A stretch of 64,000 nucleotides of DNA from Isoetes taiwanensis (taxonomy: Eukaryota; Streptophyta; Lycopodiopsida; Isoetales; Isoetaceae). Each line of letters begins with the position of its first letter. Positions within the stretch are counted from its first letter, which is position 1. A model generated the notes under the pieces. That model had not been told where the DNA came from. It did no database searches and saw nothing but the letters and a program-made list of their open reading frames with translations. The stretch covers positions 1,469,844-1,533,843 of the forward strand of contig JAJEKV010000059.1 in NCBI GenBank assembly GCA_021234155.1. The letters run 5' to 3'. Of this stretch, positions 21,971-32,690 are shown piece after piece. Made by a program: the position numbers and the translations under genes.

Positions 21971-22192
21971 ACACATGAAAATTTCTGTATTCATGTGTAA
22001 TGACTTGTTCAGTTATTTCCCATCCTAAACTCTCTCGAAGTCAATTTAAAGAGAGCCTTGAGATCACAAAAAAAGGGAAGTTATGCTCGACTAGAATGAC
22101 CCAAAAAAGAAAAGCAAAAGAATCTACCAGTAGTTATATTTCCATAGACATTTCTCATTTGGTATATTGTTGCAATAAAATGTGTCTACCAT

Positions 22193-22320
<128 letters not shown>

Positions 22321-23108
22321 TATTTTTTATGTCATGGCACATTAGTAGCATCCATGAGGACATATGACGGACCCTCAGAGACTTAAGCACAAGATCTCTT
22401 AATTGCTAACGTATTGGACTAGCCATTAAACCGAACAAGGGAGAAAGGATAGAAAAGAAACTAGAATTTAGGCTAAAGAACATGCCTATATGTTCGTAGT
22501 AATGGTGTTTGTTTGAAGTGGTTGATATACAACTACAACATACACCAAAGAGAGAATTACTTCAGAGGATCGCTTGCACGGTATCACTTCCACGCAACGA
22601 AGTCAATTCAACCTGAACACATATAGTGCAAGCAATACTCGAGCAAAACAACACACTGTCTAAAACCCTTGCAAATGTAGTCCAACCTCACACTTTTAGC
22701 TCGGGCAACGTGCGAGCAAAATATCACTCTCACCTAAAACACTTGCAAATCTTAGCCCGACCATAGTGCCTGAATAACACCAAGGTATGTACCAAGGTCT
22801 GTCTTTCTAAATTTTTAGTCTTGAGGTAGATCAACTGCCCCAAAAAAAATATATATATATATATATTCCTTATAAACCATAGTTTTCTCTAAACCATAGT
22901 TTTCTCTACTGAAATCTTAAACGCAAAGATAACATATTGATGTACTAGGGAAACTACGGTTCGAGAAAATTCCACGAGGGAATTTCTCGATGCCCCATGA
23001 CGAGGCGGGCGTTTGCAAGCGGGCGAAGCGAAGCCTTGCCCGAAGTCCGGCGGGAGTTGTCGAGGGAATATTCCCCGAGGGAATATTCGAGATCGTGGTT
23101 TCCTTTAC
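22321..23108. other. Intergenic DNA with small interspersed motifs
   Basis: No gene is seen. CTAAAACCCTTGCAAATGTAG-like strings recur twice. Near 22.95-23.10 kb there is a GC-richer block with nested inverse words (CGAGGGAATATTCCCCGAGG). Around 22.90 kb TCTCTACTGAAATC resembles a plant Helitron 5' end, but the base before it is T rather than A. Confidence 0.35.
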
Positions 23109-23886
23109 GTAATGAACACATGGTTAATATTACGAAGACAGAGTGAGAAGGACTGCTTACAGCTATGGCGGCTACGGTGGAAATCCTTTGTATATTGTTT
23201 TAAAACGCCTTCTATCCTTGATCAATGAGCTTTGTATAGCCAAAAAGCTTGGGAAAACAAATATCCGGCCCTCATTCTTTCTTTGTTTTGAGAAAACCCC
23301 CCGTTATACCTCCTGATCACCCCAAAAAACAAAGATCTGGAAGCTTTCGGGCCTTCTGGTCAGAAGCCATAGCGAGAAACTCGCCAAAGAAACAGCTTGA
23401 GCTTCTAAATCATGCTTTCGACCAGCTGCTGCAAGTTTTTTGAAGATTAACATTCCATAAAAACAGAGTAAAATCTGACGACGGAAGCTTCTGATGCAGG
23501 CTATGGCCATTTGCCATGGCGATGGAGGCACTGCAGAATGGGATAAATCTGCCATCGTTGCTTGCTCGATTCTGCTCTAACCTCTGAAAACCAGGTAAAT
23601 CCGCCATCGTTGCAGCCTCTGAAACTCCGGAAAATCAAGGGGCTTGCCATCGTCTTCTACAAACCCCTTGCCATCGTCTTCTTGCCATCGTTCTGGACGG
23701 AAAATCAAGGGGCTTGCCATCGTCTTCTTGCCATCGTTTTGGACGGAGAACAGAGGAGGCAAAGAAAAACAGAGGGTTAGGAGAAGAAAAAGTTTAGTTA
23801 GCGGCGCCGCTCCGTATATTTCGGGACAGATTACGGGTTGTAAAATAAGCATAAATTTACAGTAATATTAACCATGTGTTCATTAC
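23109..23886. mobile_element. Small TIR element with perfect 25-bp inverted ends
   Basis: The first 25 bases (23109-23133, starting GTAATGAACACATGG) are matched exactly in inverse by 23862-23886. The 778-bp interior has a GC-rich middle with a short tandem repeat (see 23636-23757) and no transposase, so it would be a non-autonomous DNA transposon. I could not settle the target duplication. The element may sit inside, or have carried with it, part of a Helitron-like segment whose 3' end lies at 24076. Confidence 0.6.
23636..23757. repeat. Short tandem repeat GCCATCGTCTTCTTGCCATCG
   Basis: The phrases CAAGGGGCTTGCCATCGTC and CTTGCCATCGTTYTGGACGG each occur twice or more with a period of about 63 bp inside the 778-bp TIR element. 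Confidence 0.75.
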
Positions 23887-23962
23887 GATACTGTCATTAT
23901 ACAAATTCAATAATAAAAATAATTACGAACGCAAATAATGTCCATTCTTGCCAATGAAGCTG

Positions 23963-24077
23963 CTCATATGGACATTAAAGGCCGAGTAAAAATATATGCT
24001 GGGACATTGCATTAAAGACCGAGTAAAAATATATGCTGGGACATTAGCCCGGCAACGTCGGGCACACGTTTACTAGT
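23963..24077 (+). mobile_element. Helitron-like 3' terminus
   Basis: GCCCGGCAACGTCGGGC (24047-24063) forms a 5-bp GC stem with a GCAACGT loop, followed after nine bases by CTAG (24073-24076) and a T. A short GC hairpin a few bases before CTRR with a host T after it is the hallmark of plant Helitron 3' ends, and GCAACG loops are common there. Just upstream, a 37-38 bp unit (ATTAAAG(G/A)CCGAGTAAAAAT) is tandemly duplicated. No RepHel protein is seen and the 5' end is unproved, so a short non-autonomous Helitron is inferred. Confidence 0.5.
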
Positions 24078-24826
24078 AAAAGCTTATGGCTCATCATGTT
24101 GAAAAGTTCAAATTTTTCAAAACGCTGTAACTTGTAAATTCCAATTTCAATTTAAATATTTTCACCAATCGTTAGAAAAATTTTACTCATCTATAAACTT
24201 TTTTGAAGGACAATTTTATTTTTTGAGAGGTCATTAAAAAAATATTGCAATTTTAGCAAAACACCTCTATCTTTAGAGGCATTCGATAATTCAGAAGGGC
24301 ATTTTGGTAGTGTTCCCTTGTTTGAACCAATGTATAATTTCCCGTTGTGCGTCAATAATTCTCTATGTAGAACCAGTTCTTTTAAAAGTGGCTAACCAAC
24401 ACTTCTTATGCTCAAACTTGCAGCATCAATAAGTGTTTTTAATAAGGGCTTTAAAGGGTTTCTCAAGTACCATTTTCCCTCTTCTTTTCACAGATTATTA
24501 TATCCAAGGATTATCGATCCAAAAAAGAAAGTCCTCGTCCTCACCTCATGAACACCCCACACCCCACAGTAGCCACCTGAACATCACATGTTAACAAGCA
24601 ACATTCAACGATGCTGTAACTGACAAAGATATAATGACCCAAAAATTGATATTACAGTATAAATATTATCATCAGCTGTAAATATATACATACAAAAGTT
24701 TTGAGCTTTTGCAGAAGCCTCTTGCCAAAGTGGGAGGCAGAAACTTCCAACGGAAAGTCGGCCAAGATGTCAAAGATGTATCAAATAATGATTAGCATAT
24801 CATACAAATGCTATTGGGCATACAAG
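24078..24826. other. Non-coding DNA and probable 3' UTR of the J-domain gene
   Basis: The part nearest 24826 is expected to be the 3' UTR of the minus-strand J-domain gene. No canonical polyadenylation signal was evident. The left part has no gene. Confidence 0.35.
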
Positions 24827-26885
24827 TCAAAAAAAGAAACTTCCTGGATAACATGATGTCACCACAGGGCTTAAAACATTCTTCATTCGCGATATCAGCT
24901 TGAATTTTTCCTCTGCCTCCACCTGACAACGTACATCGCCATTTGTAGAAGCACGGTCAGGGTGAAATCTCAGTAAAGCCTGTTTATAGGCTGCATTTAC
25001 CTGCAACAAGTTTATCAGTATACACTTATATTAAAGAGCGATATGTTACACAGAACTTGCATACCAAAACTTGCCTGCTGTGTTGACGGAAACCTCCCAC
25101 CTTCTACTGCAACACCTAGACGACGTAATAGTGATGCCATGTCACTAGATTCGCCAGCTATGTGATCAAGGTGGGCCCTTACCTTACCTCTCAGTTGATC
25201 TTTCAACCCCATATTCATCTCCTCCTGTGGAAGTTAAAGAGAAAAATGTATTTTCCGATAAATTTGTCTGACCATAAGAAGACTGGATTTATGAGCAAAA
25301 GAACATAAATCAAAAAATTCTACCTTATGTTGAGTTGCTCTTATTTCTTCAACCCGCTGCTTCTGTCTGACTTCCATCTCAATTCTTTTCTCCGCCTCTG
25401 CTCTTTTCCTTTTCCGAAGTTTTTGAGCTTCTAAAGCCTGAAACTTCAACAAAATTAAAATGTTACAAGCCTCCAAAAATGTGGCATGACTACAAGATTA
25501 TGCAATAAACACAAATAAGTCGATAATTGTTATGGCATGCTAACCTGCCTTTGGAGTTCTCTCTGACGCTCAATCCACTCTTGCTCATTAGCTTTCAAAA
25601 ATTCTGATGTGCATTTAAGGTCTTCCCTGCCACCAACTAAAGGAAGACTTTCCTCATTACTCTCGGAACTTTGGCGGACAGTTATTGAGGCTGCTAAATG
25701 ATTTGCATCTTTTTCATAAGCTTGCTGGCCTTCTTTCTTCTGAAATTCATTCATAACAGTGACATCTTCTGGGCAAGAAGATGCCAATGGAATGCCCTGT
25801 CCCATGACTTTCTTTTCATTATCAGCACTTTGAACATCTTCCTGTTGTTTCTGCCTTGACTTAGAACCCAAACGCTGCCTTGCAGCCTCTTCCCATTGAC
25901 GGCGGATCTCTGTCTGGGAACCTGTGACAACTTCACAATCTGAGGAGTCATCACCAGAGTCCTCACTAGACCAACCTGATCCATCATAATCACTTGGATT
26001 AAATGATTTATGAGCTTCAGCCATCCTATTGACTCTATGAGATGAATAATACGGGCTAGGCTTAAACCCAATCATCTGGCAATCATCATCGTCGTCACTA
26101 TCATCATTATCATCTTCATCACTCCCTTCGTCATCGTCGTCGTCGTCATCAGTTGCAGCCCCATCACAACCATCATAACCATTATCATCACCTGCATTGC
26201 AAGAAGACGACGTGCTCAATTCAGCTCCCAGGTCCTGCCAATTAGATCCTTCCTCAGAGCATTCTTCCATGGAACCAACGCTACTGTTAGAGTCTGTGAA
26301 GTAAACATGCTCCCCATTACCACACGCACTGTCATTTTCTTCAGTCTCATTATCATTGTCATCAATAATGACAACGGAATCATTATCTGAAATTTTAGGA
26401 TTATTGTCTTCCCGCTTTTCAGACAGGGAAGCCCTATTGTCCTCATTGTGGTTTGTCTGCAATGAGCAATCCTTTTCTTTAAGTTGATTTCCAAGGTCTA
26501 CACTGATATGATCTTGGCCATTCTTGCTAACTAGATCCTCCATTTCCTTGTTTGTGTCTACTTTCTCTAGAAACGGATCTAAGACACGATTCACAACCAC
26601 TCCATTGCAACCTATACTTGCTTGTCCTTCCATTCTAAACGCATCCTTTGCAAAAGTTCCCTTTTGCTCCTTCTCTAATGCATGCAAACGCCTCGCCTGC
26701 TCTTTGGTGGCTTCGCTCTGATACATTCCCCCTGAATAACCATCAACATGTTCATTCATGGTGCCAATCTTCAAAACGTTGCTACTTTGATTTACTAAAT
26801 CGGTTGCTTGTGGTATTGCAATATTGTCTGAATTATTAAAGGCTTGCTCTTTCGGCCCCATATCCTGTAAATCTGTATATGCCAT
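24827..26885 (-). CDS. C-terminal J-domain (DnaJ-like) protein, four coding exons
   Basis: Coding exons on the minus strand are 26885-25545, 25437-25324, 25224-25075 and 25000-24827, giving 592 residues. All junctions keep frame (phase 0). Exon 1 encodes a long polar region with an Asp-rich run at about residues 245-268 and a Ser/Asp block (FNPSDYDGSGWSSEDSGDD, about 290-310). Exon 2 is a Lys/Arg/Glu-rich helix (KLRKRKRAEAEKRIEMEVRQ), probably coiled coil. Exons 3-4 form a J-domain whose helix II and HPD loop read VNAAYKQALLRFHPDRAS, followed by EAEEKFKLISRMK. HPD is the motif by which J-proteins stimulate Hsp70 ATPase. A J-domain at the C-terminus after an acidic region resembles the plant AT1G65280-type group, named from memory. 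Intron 3 begins GCAAGT instead of GT. The ATG at 26885 has an in-frame TGA nine bases upstream. Confidence 0.85.
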
Positions 26886-27660
26886 GAACTGTCATATAAA
26901 GCCCATTCTCCTGTTATGACTCATGCCTGTCTTTTCCTGCAAGCTGCAAATGCTTGAAGATGCATGCCAACAAACCCTACTATCTAACATGGCTTTGATT
27001 GCTCCCTCTGTCTTCTAATAAATGTCTTAGTAAGTTATTTAACCTGCATACACCAATGATTCAGTTTCATAAACAAAACAAAAAGGGGTGAAACACTTGA
27101 CAATGCCATCACCATAGAAAACATGATTTGTAGACCTATTGTGACATGCATGAAGGGTTACAATTCATATTTCACAAGGAACTGAAATTTTGACTGAAAG
27201 GCTTATAGTAGGGAATTATTATCCAAGAATAACAAACTACCAGGATGATGCATACAACCCACAACTCTAATTTTCGTCTGACGTCGCTAAATTATTTCAT
27301 AGGATATATTTGCCATATTCCATTCTGATAATCAGCTTTGGATGGATCTGTCCAAAAATTCTACAAAACAAAATCTCGCCCTAACCATAATTTTATGATA
27401 TTATCCTGACAACTAGAGGCGAAAGACAAACTAAGCTAGATTCCTAACCCACACCAAAAAGATCCACGGGATTTATCTAATCCCTACCTTGAATAAAGAG
27501 AATCAGGAACAACAGCGGTAATTAATACCCTAGAGGTCAATTTCAAAGAAGAAAAAACAACGATAGAGTAGTGCCTTACTTTTTGAAACAGCAGCTTTCA
27601 GAGAGAAAGACGCGGAGCTCCGGCATAGTTACGGCCTAGTCCAGACGGCCAAACCGATGG
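26886..27660 (-). promoter_or_regulatory. Probable 5' UTR intron and promoter side of the J-domain gene
   Basis: On the minus strand AAAAA/GTAAGG at 27580 is a good donor, and several acceptor-like CAG sites lie between about 26950 and the ATG, including GACAG at about 26890. A 5'-UTR intron of about 0.6 kb is therefore likely. A short upstream frame beginning near 26925 stops six bases before the main ATG and would act as a uORF if it stays in the mRNA. The GC-richer stretch 27.58-27.67 kb may be the first exon. Confidence 0.35.
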
Positions 27661-28297
27661 GTTTCTCGAGTGGGTGTAAGATCCAAAGGTTTCAATTCTT
27701 ACACGTGATGATGTCCAATGGAGGGCTGGATCTTGTCTCCAAATAACGTGTCTACAAAGAGGTATCCTTTATAACCTTTTTCTGCAACTCAGTATTTCGA
27801 GAACAATCTTAAAAATGCTCTTGTATGTATTTATACGTATTTGCCAAAATACCCCTTGTATCTAGTGAGATTGTCAAATTGCCCCAATTTTGGAACAGAA
27901 TGCTAGGGGAGGGTCGCCTGCCAGTCGAGAGGTCACAGGTGGCCCGACCCCCTCGTGCATCTAGCCACCATGCATGGTATATATTTTGTGGGGCCTGACC
28001 ATGTGGCATCCCCAAATGATCTGGTTCCATCAATCCTCCCCTAAAACTTCAAAATTAATACATTCAATGCATGCAAACTTGAATTGGCGGGCAAATCAAT
28101 CAATTTTTTTCGAAATGGAGTGGATCAGAGATTTGAAATGGTTCGAATTTAGCCCTCATCAGAAAATTCCATATAGAGAGCTTCTTGGTGGAACTTTTCT
28201 ATTGCCCAATCACCACGGCAGTCACACGATGGAATATGATCCATGGTAATCCTTATCCAATCCAAACCCCTGCAAATACCAAGAAAGTTAGCGCAAA
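27661..28297. other. Intergenic DNA, no gene supported
   Basis: I see no motif-bearing frame. The sequence lies between the divergent J-domain gene and the pogo-like transposase remnant, so the J-gene promoter may extend into its left part. Confidence 0.35.
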
Positions 28298-28616
28298 ATG
28301 TCAAAGAAAGAGGAGGACAAAGAATACCCCAATAAAACGCAGGCTATGAAGACTCCTCCAACGAAGAGAGGCAAATGGACAGAACAACAGATACTGGACA
28401 TCCTAGAAGAGATTAATGAATAAGGTATTTCCATTAGAGAGACTTCTAAGAGGTCTAGCACACATGAGGCGACAATCAAAGACTGGCAGTATGGTAGGAT
28501 CACTTATAAGCATAAGAAGCATCCCCATGCATTAATTTATGGGCAAGAAGACTAATTTGTTGCATGGGCATTGGACAAGAAAGCAATGAGCATAGGGGTT
28601 ACCCTTCCAAGGATAT

Positions 28617-29219
28617 GGCATCCACCTCGGCGCCGCGGGGCGCCTGCCCGCCCTTTGCTGGAGCCGGGCGCCTTCGGTTGCACGGGCGTAGTGACCGGAT
28701 GGCTTCGGGAGGTGCAGTGATGGATGGCGCCTGTGAGCCTGCGAGAGCGTGCCTGAGCGTTTGCGCCTGAGAGCATGCCTGGATCGGTGGAGCGCTTTAG
28801 GGAGGAGGCACCTCCACTGGGCGATTTCCCGAAGGGTTTTGAGCCGCCTTCCCCGAAGGCTCGGGCGATTGGGGGCGTCATTTTCCAAAGACACAGTTGA
28901 AGAGGTTACGGTTCGGAGGCGTTTGGTGAAGGCTTGTCTGTTGGAGGTATGCTTGTTGCTTCTTGCAATAGCATGGATTTTTGGATGTGTAGTCATCCTG
29001 GCAACAGTTTTTTCCCAGGTGGTTTTTAATCTGGGCCATGGTGATTATGTTTTGTTCTGTGGGCTTTGGCCCTTGTTCTGGTTAGGGACTTCGGTCCCGT
29101 TTTGTACTTGTGGTCCCATAACCCGATTGGGTTCAGTGGACATTAAAAGTTTCTTCCTTCCTTCCTTCCTTCCTTCCTTCCTTCCTTCCTTCCTTCCTTC
29201 CTTCCTTCCTTCCTTCCTT
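28617..29219 (+). mobile_element. SINE-like retroelement copy B, inserted in the pogo-like ORF
   Basis: This is the better preserved relative of the copy at 3880-4509. It has the same GC-rich head, GAGGCACCTCC, GAAGAGGTTACGGTTC, TTTTTCCCAGGTGGTTTTTAA, CTTCGGTCCCG and GATTGGGTTC words in the same order. It ends in a long TTCC array. It splits the pogo-like transposase frame, so it inserted after that transposon. The left boundary is placed where the transposase frame is lost and is good to about 20 bp. Confidence 0.6.
29154..29219. repeat. (TTCC)n microsatellite tail
   Basis: About 16 perfect TTCC units form the 3' end of SINE-like copy B; copy A has only a few. Length variation of the same tail in two copies supports a tail made at insertion. 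Confidence 0.95.
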
Positions 29220-29500
29220 AGTGCCATGAAGGAGAAGCCCACACAGATGTCCAACAATGGCAAATCAATACATTAAATGGGCTGCCAAGTAACAAATGGT
29301 GGAAACTATTCAAGCAAAGGCACCCCAAGATCTCTTTGAGGAGTGCACAATAGATTTATGATGAATTCCAATTCCATGCCTCTAGGGTTTGAAATGTTGA
29401 TGAGACTGGCATACAGAGGGGCAAGGTTAGAGGTTTGAAGATCATAGCAAGGAAGGTGCCTGAGTTGCAAGTGAGGTTGTTATGAATATTAGAGAATGGA

Positions 29501-29720
29501 TAACCATCTTGGTATTGTCATGGTCGTCACAGGTATGTGCCAAGGGATTTAGGTTGCCAAACTTATACATATGCAAGGAGAAAAGAATGAAGGCAGACGA
29601 CATTAGTAGGTGTGCAGAATGGGTTGTTCACGCAGTGCAGCCAAATGTCTAGATGACTACAGAGCTATTCAAGTCGTGACTCGTTCAGTTTCAGATCAGG
29701 ATGCCTTGGCGTGGAGAGTC
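29501..29720. other. Short spacer before the LINE tail
   Basis: May be the remainder of the pogo-like element, since some words continue in frame-like fashion, but I can assign nothing with confidence. Confidence 0.3.
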
Positions 29721-31810
29721 TTTTTTTTTTTTGAAGGACGAAAGCCAAAAAGTTTATTAATCAGATATAAAAAGTATAAAAAAATTATATGTCTCGTCTA
29801 ATTGTGGAAGCACAAAAAGATGCCTCAGGAGCGCGAGCCTGAAGCACAATGTACTTACTTCAGAATAGGAGACTAATGATAAGAATCAATTTGAAGATAG
29901 TGAATCCAAATATGTTTCATCACTTCTGACTCAAGGGAGGAACACTCATAAGCCATCAATACCTTTTTCTGGGCCATCGTAATAATACCACGTGCAGATG
30001 AATAAATGCTCTGAAAAATGTGGCATTTGTGACACTCCCATATCGACCACAGGAGCCAACCAGAACCAAGATAGAATGCCCTCTGTTTAGATGGGGGCCA
30101 TGCATTAGGATAGGACACCAAGAGGATGCATCCAATGCACTGTTAAATAACATTAAAACACATGCATATGAATAAGGGTGGAGCAACTTATCCCAAAGCC
30201 ATCGCCATGTATGACGCAAAGTGGGCTGTGGAATCTGTAGGTGCCACCCATCTGGCAACAAGAGGTCGCTAACATCAACCTGAAATTCAGGCCAAGACAA
30301 TAGGCGACCGGCTTCATACCATGCTTGAATAGAGATACCACCTACAAGAACCCATCGTCTCTATGTAAGGGGGATGAACTGAGGCTGCCAGTAGAGGTGC
30401 TGAGGGGTTTGGAGGCAGTGGCGTCCACCACCATGGAGTCTCCAATAGGGTGTGGATGGAAGGGCATGGCCAAAAGGGGTGTTTGACTGCATCCCATGCT
30501 GTCAACAATCCACGCAGAAATGGAGAAGCACTTGGAAAAGGCTGCAGAGGTTGAAATAATACCCAAGGTAGGACTAATTTGACTGCCTTCTTGCCTGGAG
30601 GGATACAGTGATCAAGAGCTTGTCTAAGAAGGCGTGAACCAAGAGAGTCATCTTCACCATTCAGGAGCCTCCAAATAAACTTTGAAATAAGGACTTTGCT
30701 CTGCAGTAAGAAGTCCATCATGCCCAGACCACCTGCCCATTTTGGAAGGATGCACTTCGACCAAGCCACCTTAATCACGACACCTTCCTCAGTACCCGCC
30801 CATATAAAGTTCCGGACTATTGCAATTGAGCTCAGATACTTTGATCTGTGGGGCTAGCAGTAAGGATGTCATATAGATATAGGTACTACTAAGGACTGAC
30901 TTGGCCACCGCAATGCGACCCGCAAGAGACGACTTTGTCGTGGACCACCAGAACAAGTGCTTCTCCAAACCCTTTATAACCTCCTCCCATGGGCTCCAGG
31001 AGTAACGTGGATGCTAATTGGAATCCCCAATAACTTGATGGCCTGTCCATGGGCAAGTAATTTCTATGGATAATCATGAACACATGCCGGAGTCAGAGTA
31101 TCTAACTTCCATAAAGCTGTACACTTTTGTCAGACTACAAGACCACCGAAAGCCAGTGAAAATGTGTCTAAGAGCAATTTGGCAGCTCCTAGATTCTTAG
31201 CATTAGCGACCAGGAAACGTGTCATCTGCATATTGATTGCAAATCTTTTATGTGCCATCCTCCATTGCGAGACCATGGAGAAGTCCCTGTGTGGTTGCAA
31301 CGGTGAATAACTGCGACAAAGCCTCTGTGACATTGTGAAACATAGTGGTGCTAAAGGGCATCCCTGGCAAATACCACGACTACGTGAGAAGGCCTCTGAC
31401 GGCTCACCATGGAATATAACAGTCGCCCGAGCGGAGACATGCAGGTTCATAATGTCTAATGTGAATTGTTCCCCAAATCCCAGTCTTAGCATATATCGAC
31501 GCATGAATTCCCAGCTAACACTCGTAAGCTTTCAAAAAATCAAGCTTAAGGTACACAATTAAAAGGTTTTGCTTACGTGCCCAATAGATTCCCTCGTACG
31601 CAGTAGCAACATTGTTCAGAATGTATCATTTTGGAAGAAAGTCTGATTGGATTGTCGAGATGGACTCTGCCAAAATGTCCCTCACCCGCTCTGCAAAAGC
31701 TTTGGCAAAGATATTATATATTTATGGCAATAAGGTGATGGATGAGCCAAATGAACATCCTAGTGAAAAATGGCGCAAATCCATAATTAACACATCAAAC
31801 CATTAGCAGA
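29721..31810 (-). pseudogene. 5'-truncated L1-like LINE, reverse transcriptase and C-terminus
   Basis: The minus strand carries the second half of a non-LTR reverse transcriptase in several frames: RVRDILAESISTIQSDF and the LKLDFLKAYE core near 31.5-31.7 kb, RGICQGCPLAPLCF near 31.37 kb, and YADD at 31232-31221 in another frame. Further on are SKCILPKWAGGLG (about 30.72 kb), typical of the L1 region after the RT core, and Trp-rich C-terminal pieces down to about 29.9 kb. The plus-strand T-run at 29721-29732 is the poly(A) tail of the insertion, which fixes orientation and 3' end. The 5' part including endonuclease is missing, and frameshifts and stops are many. Confidence 0.7.
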
Positions 31811-31939
31811 AATTCGAATTTTAATAAGAATATATCTAGTACAGATGTTTAATGGGGGGGTGGGGGGGCTAATTAATAGAGCTATTAATGGTGAGAGAAT
31901 ATTTCTAGCCCTAAGGGCAGCTTTCCTTTTTAAATACGA
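31811..31939. other. Junction between LINE remnant and chromovirus remnant
   Basis: Contains a G-rich run (about 31854-31869). No gene is seen; this is probably the boundary between the 5'-truncated LINE and older gypsy sequence. Confidence 0.3.
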
Positions 31940-32690
31940 TTCTTGGGTACACGGTCAGATGGGCAAATGGAGAGCATCAATAGAATCTTTGAGGACATGT
32001 TGAGAAACTATGTTGGAACAAGCAATCTAAATAGGCCAATTACATCCATCTAGTCGAGTTACGTATAATAATACGAAGCAAGAATCATTGAAGATGTCTC
32101 CCTTCATGCTCAGTTACAATTATCAATGCTTGACCCCAGTGATGTGACATAATCTAGCGTCCAAGGTGGAAGTTTTTCAACAACGACGACAGATATGCAG
32201 CAGCTTGTGGTAGAAGTGCGATAATATCTTCAAACAACATGCACATCAGAAGAGTCTAGCAGATAGACATAAAACTCTTCGAGAGTTTGTTTTGTTGTGG
32301 GAGGTAAAGTTGGCTCAAATAATCAAGCAAGCGAAGCTTTGCATCGGCAATTGTAAGAAGCTTGCTCCAAGGTGGGCGGGACCTTCCAAGATTTTGGAGC
32401 GAGTAGGGAGCCAAGCCTACAAGCTCGACTTGCTTGCCTATCTAAAGGGTCCACAAAGTCTTCCATGTGAGCCTACTTAAGAGGCATACTCCAAACCTAG
32501 AGGAGGTTTTGGACACTCCAACCTTGTTGGAGAGGATGGAGGAGACAGTAAGGTCTCAGTTCCCCCAATACTTGGTCAAGTGGAAGCACTTGTCCGTAGA
32601 AGATAAAACATGGGTATTAAAGCAGAGATCTAGAGAAGAAATACCCGGAATCCTTGGAGCAATTCGACTTTCAAGTCATCTCTGAATTGG
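31940..32690 (+). pseudogene. Chromovirus (Ty3-gypsy) integrase C-terminus and chromodomain
   Basis: In shifting frames the plus strand reads DGQMESINRIFEDMLRNYV (end of the integrase core, usually DGQTE), then KLAPRWAGPSKILERVGSQA (integrase C-terminal GPY/F-like module), then PQYLVKWKHLSVEDKTWV, a clear chromodomain. A chromodomain after the integrase defines the chromovirus branch of Ty3-gypsy elements, where it steers integration to marked chromatin. Stops separate the parts and the upstream gag-pol is missing, so the copy is 5'-truncated. It is the outermost element of the nest. Confidence 0.7.

Larger units (their letters stand above)
28298..29500 (+). pseudogene. pogo/Tigger-like transposase pseudogene, split by an insertion
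   Basis: From the ATG at 28298 the frame reads KRGKWTEQQILDILEEINE, stop, GISIRETSKRSSTHEATIKD, then WQYGRI. This is an HTH_psq/CENP-B type DNA-binding start as in pogo-family (Tc1/mariner) transposases and their relatives. In-frame TAA codons lie at 28421-28423 and 28553-28555. The frame runs on to about 28613, where a SINE-like element interrupts it. After the insertion come KWWKLFKQRHPKISLRSAQ (about 29.30-29.35 kb) and DETGIQRGKVRGLKIIARK (about 29.40-29.45 kb); the latter carries the first catalytic Asp of the DDE domain (NxDETG). The rest of the catalytic domain is not recognisable. Confidence 0.6.

Noticed and set aside
22903-22925. Helitron 5' end (TCTCTACT) to pair with the 3' end at 24076
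   Set aside because: The base before it is T rather than the expected A, and no second copy was seen to support it.
28749-29276. 175-codon plus-strand frame
   Set aside because: It crosses the SINE-like copy B and its TTCC tail and is not kept in copy A.
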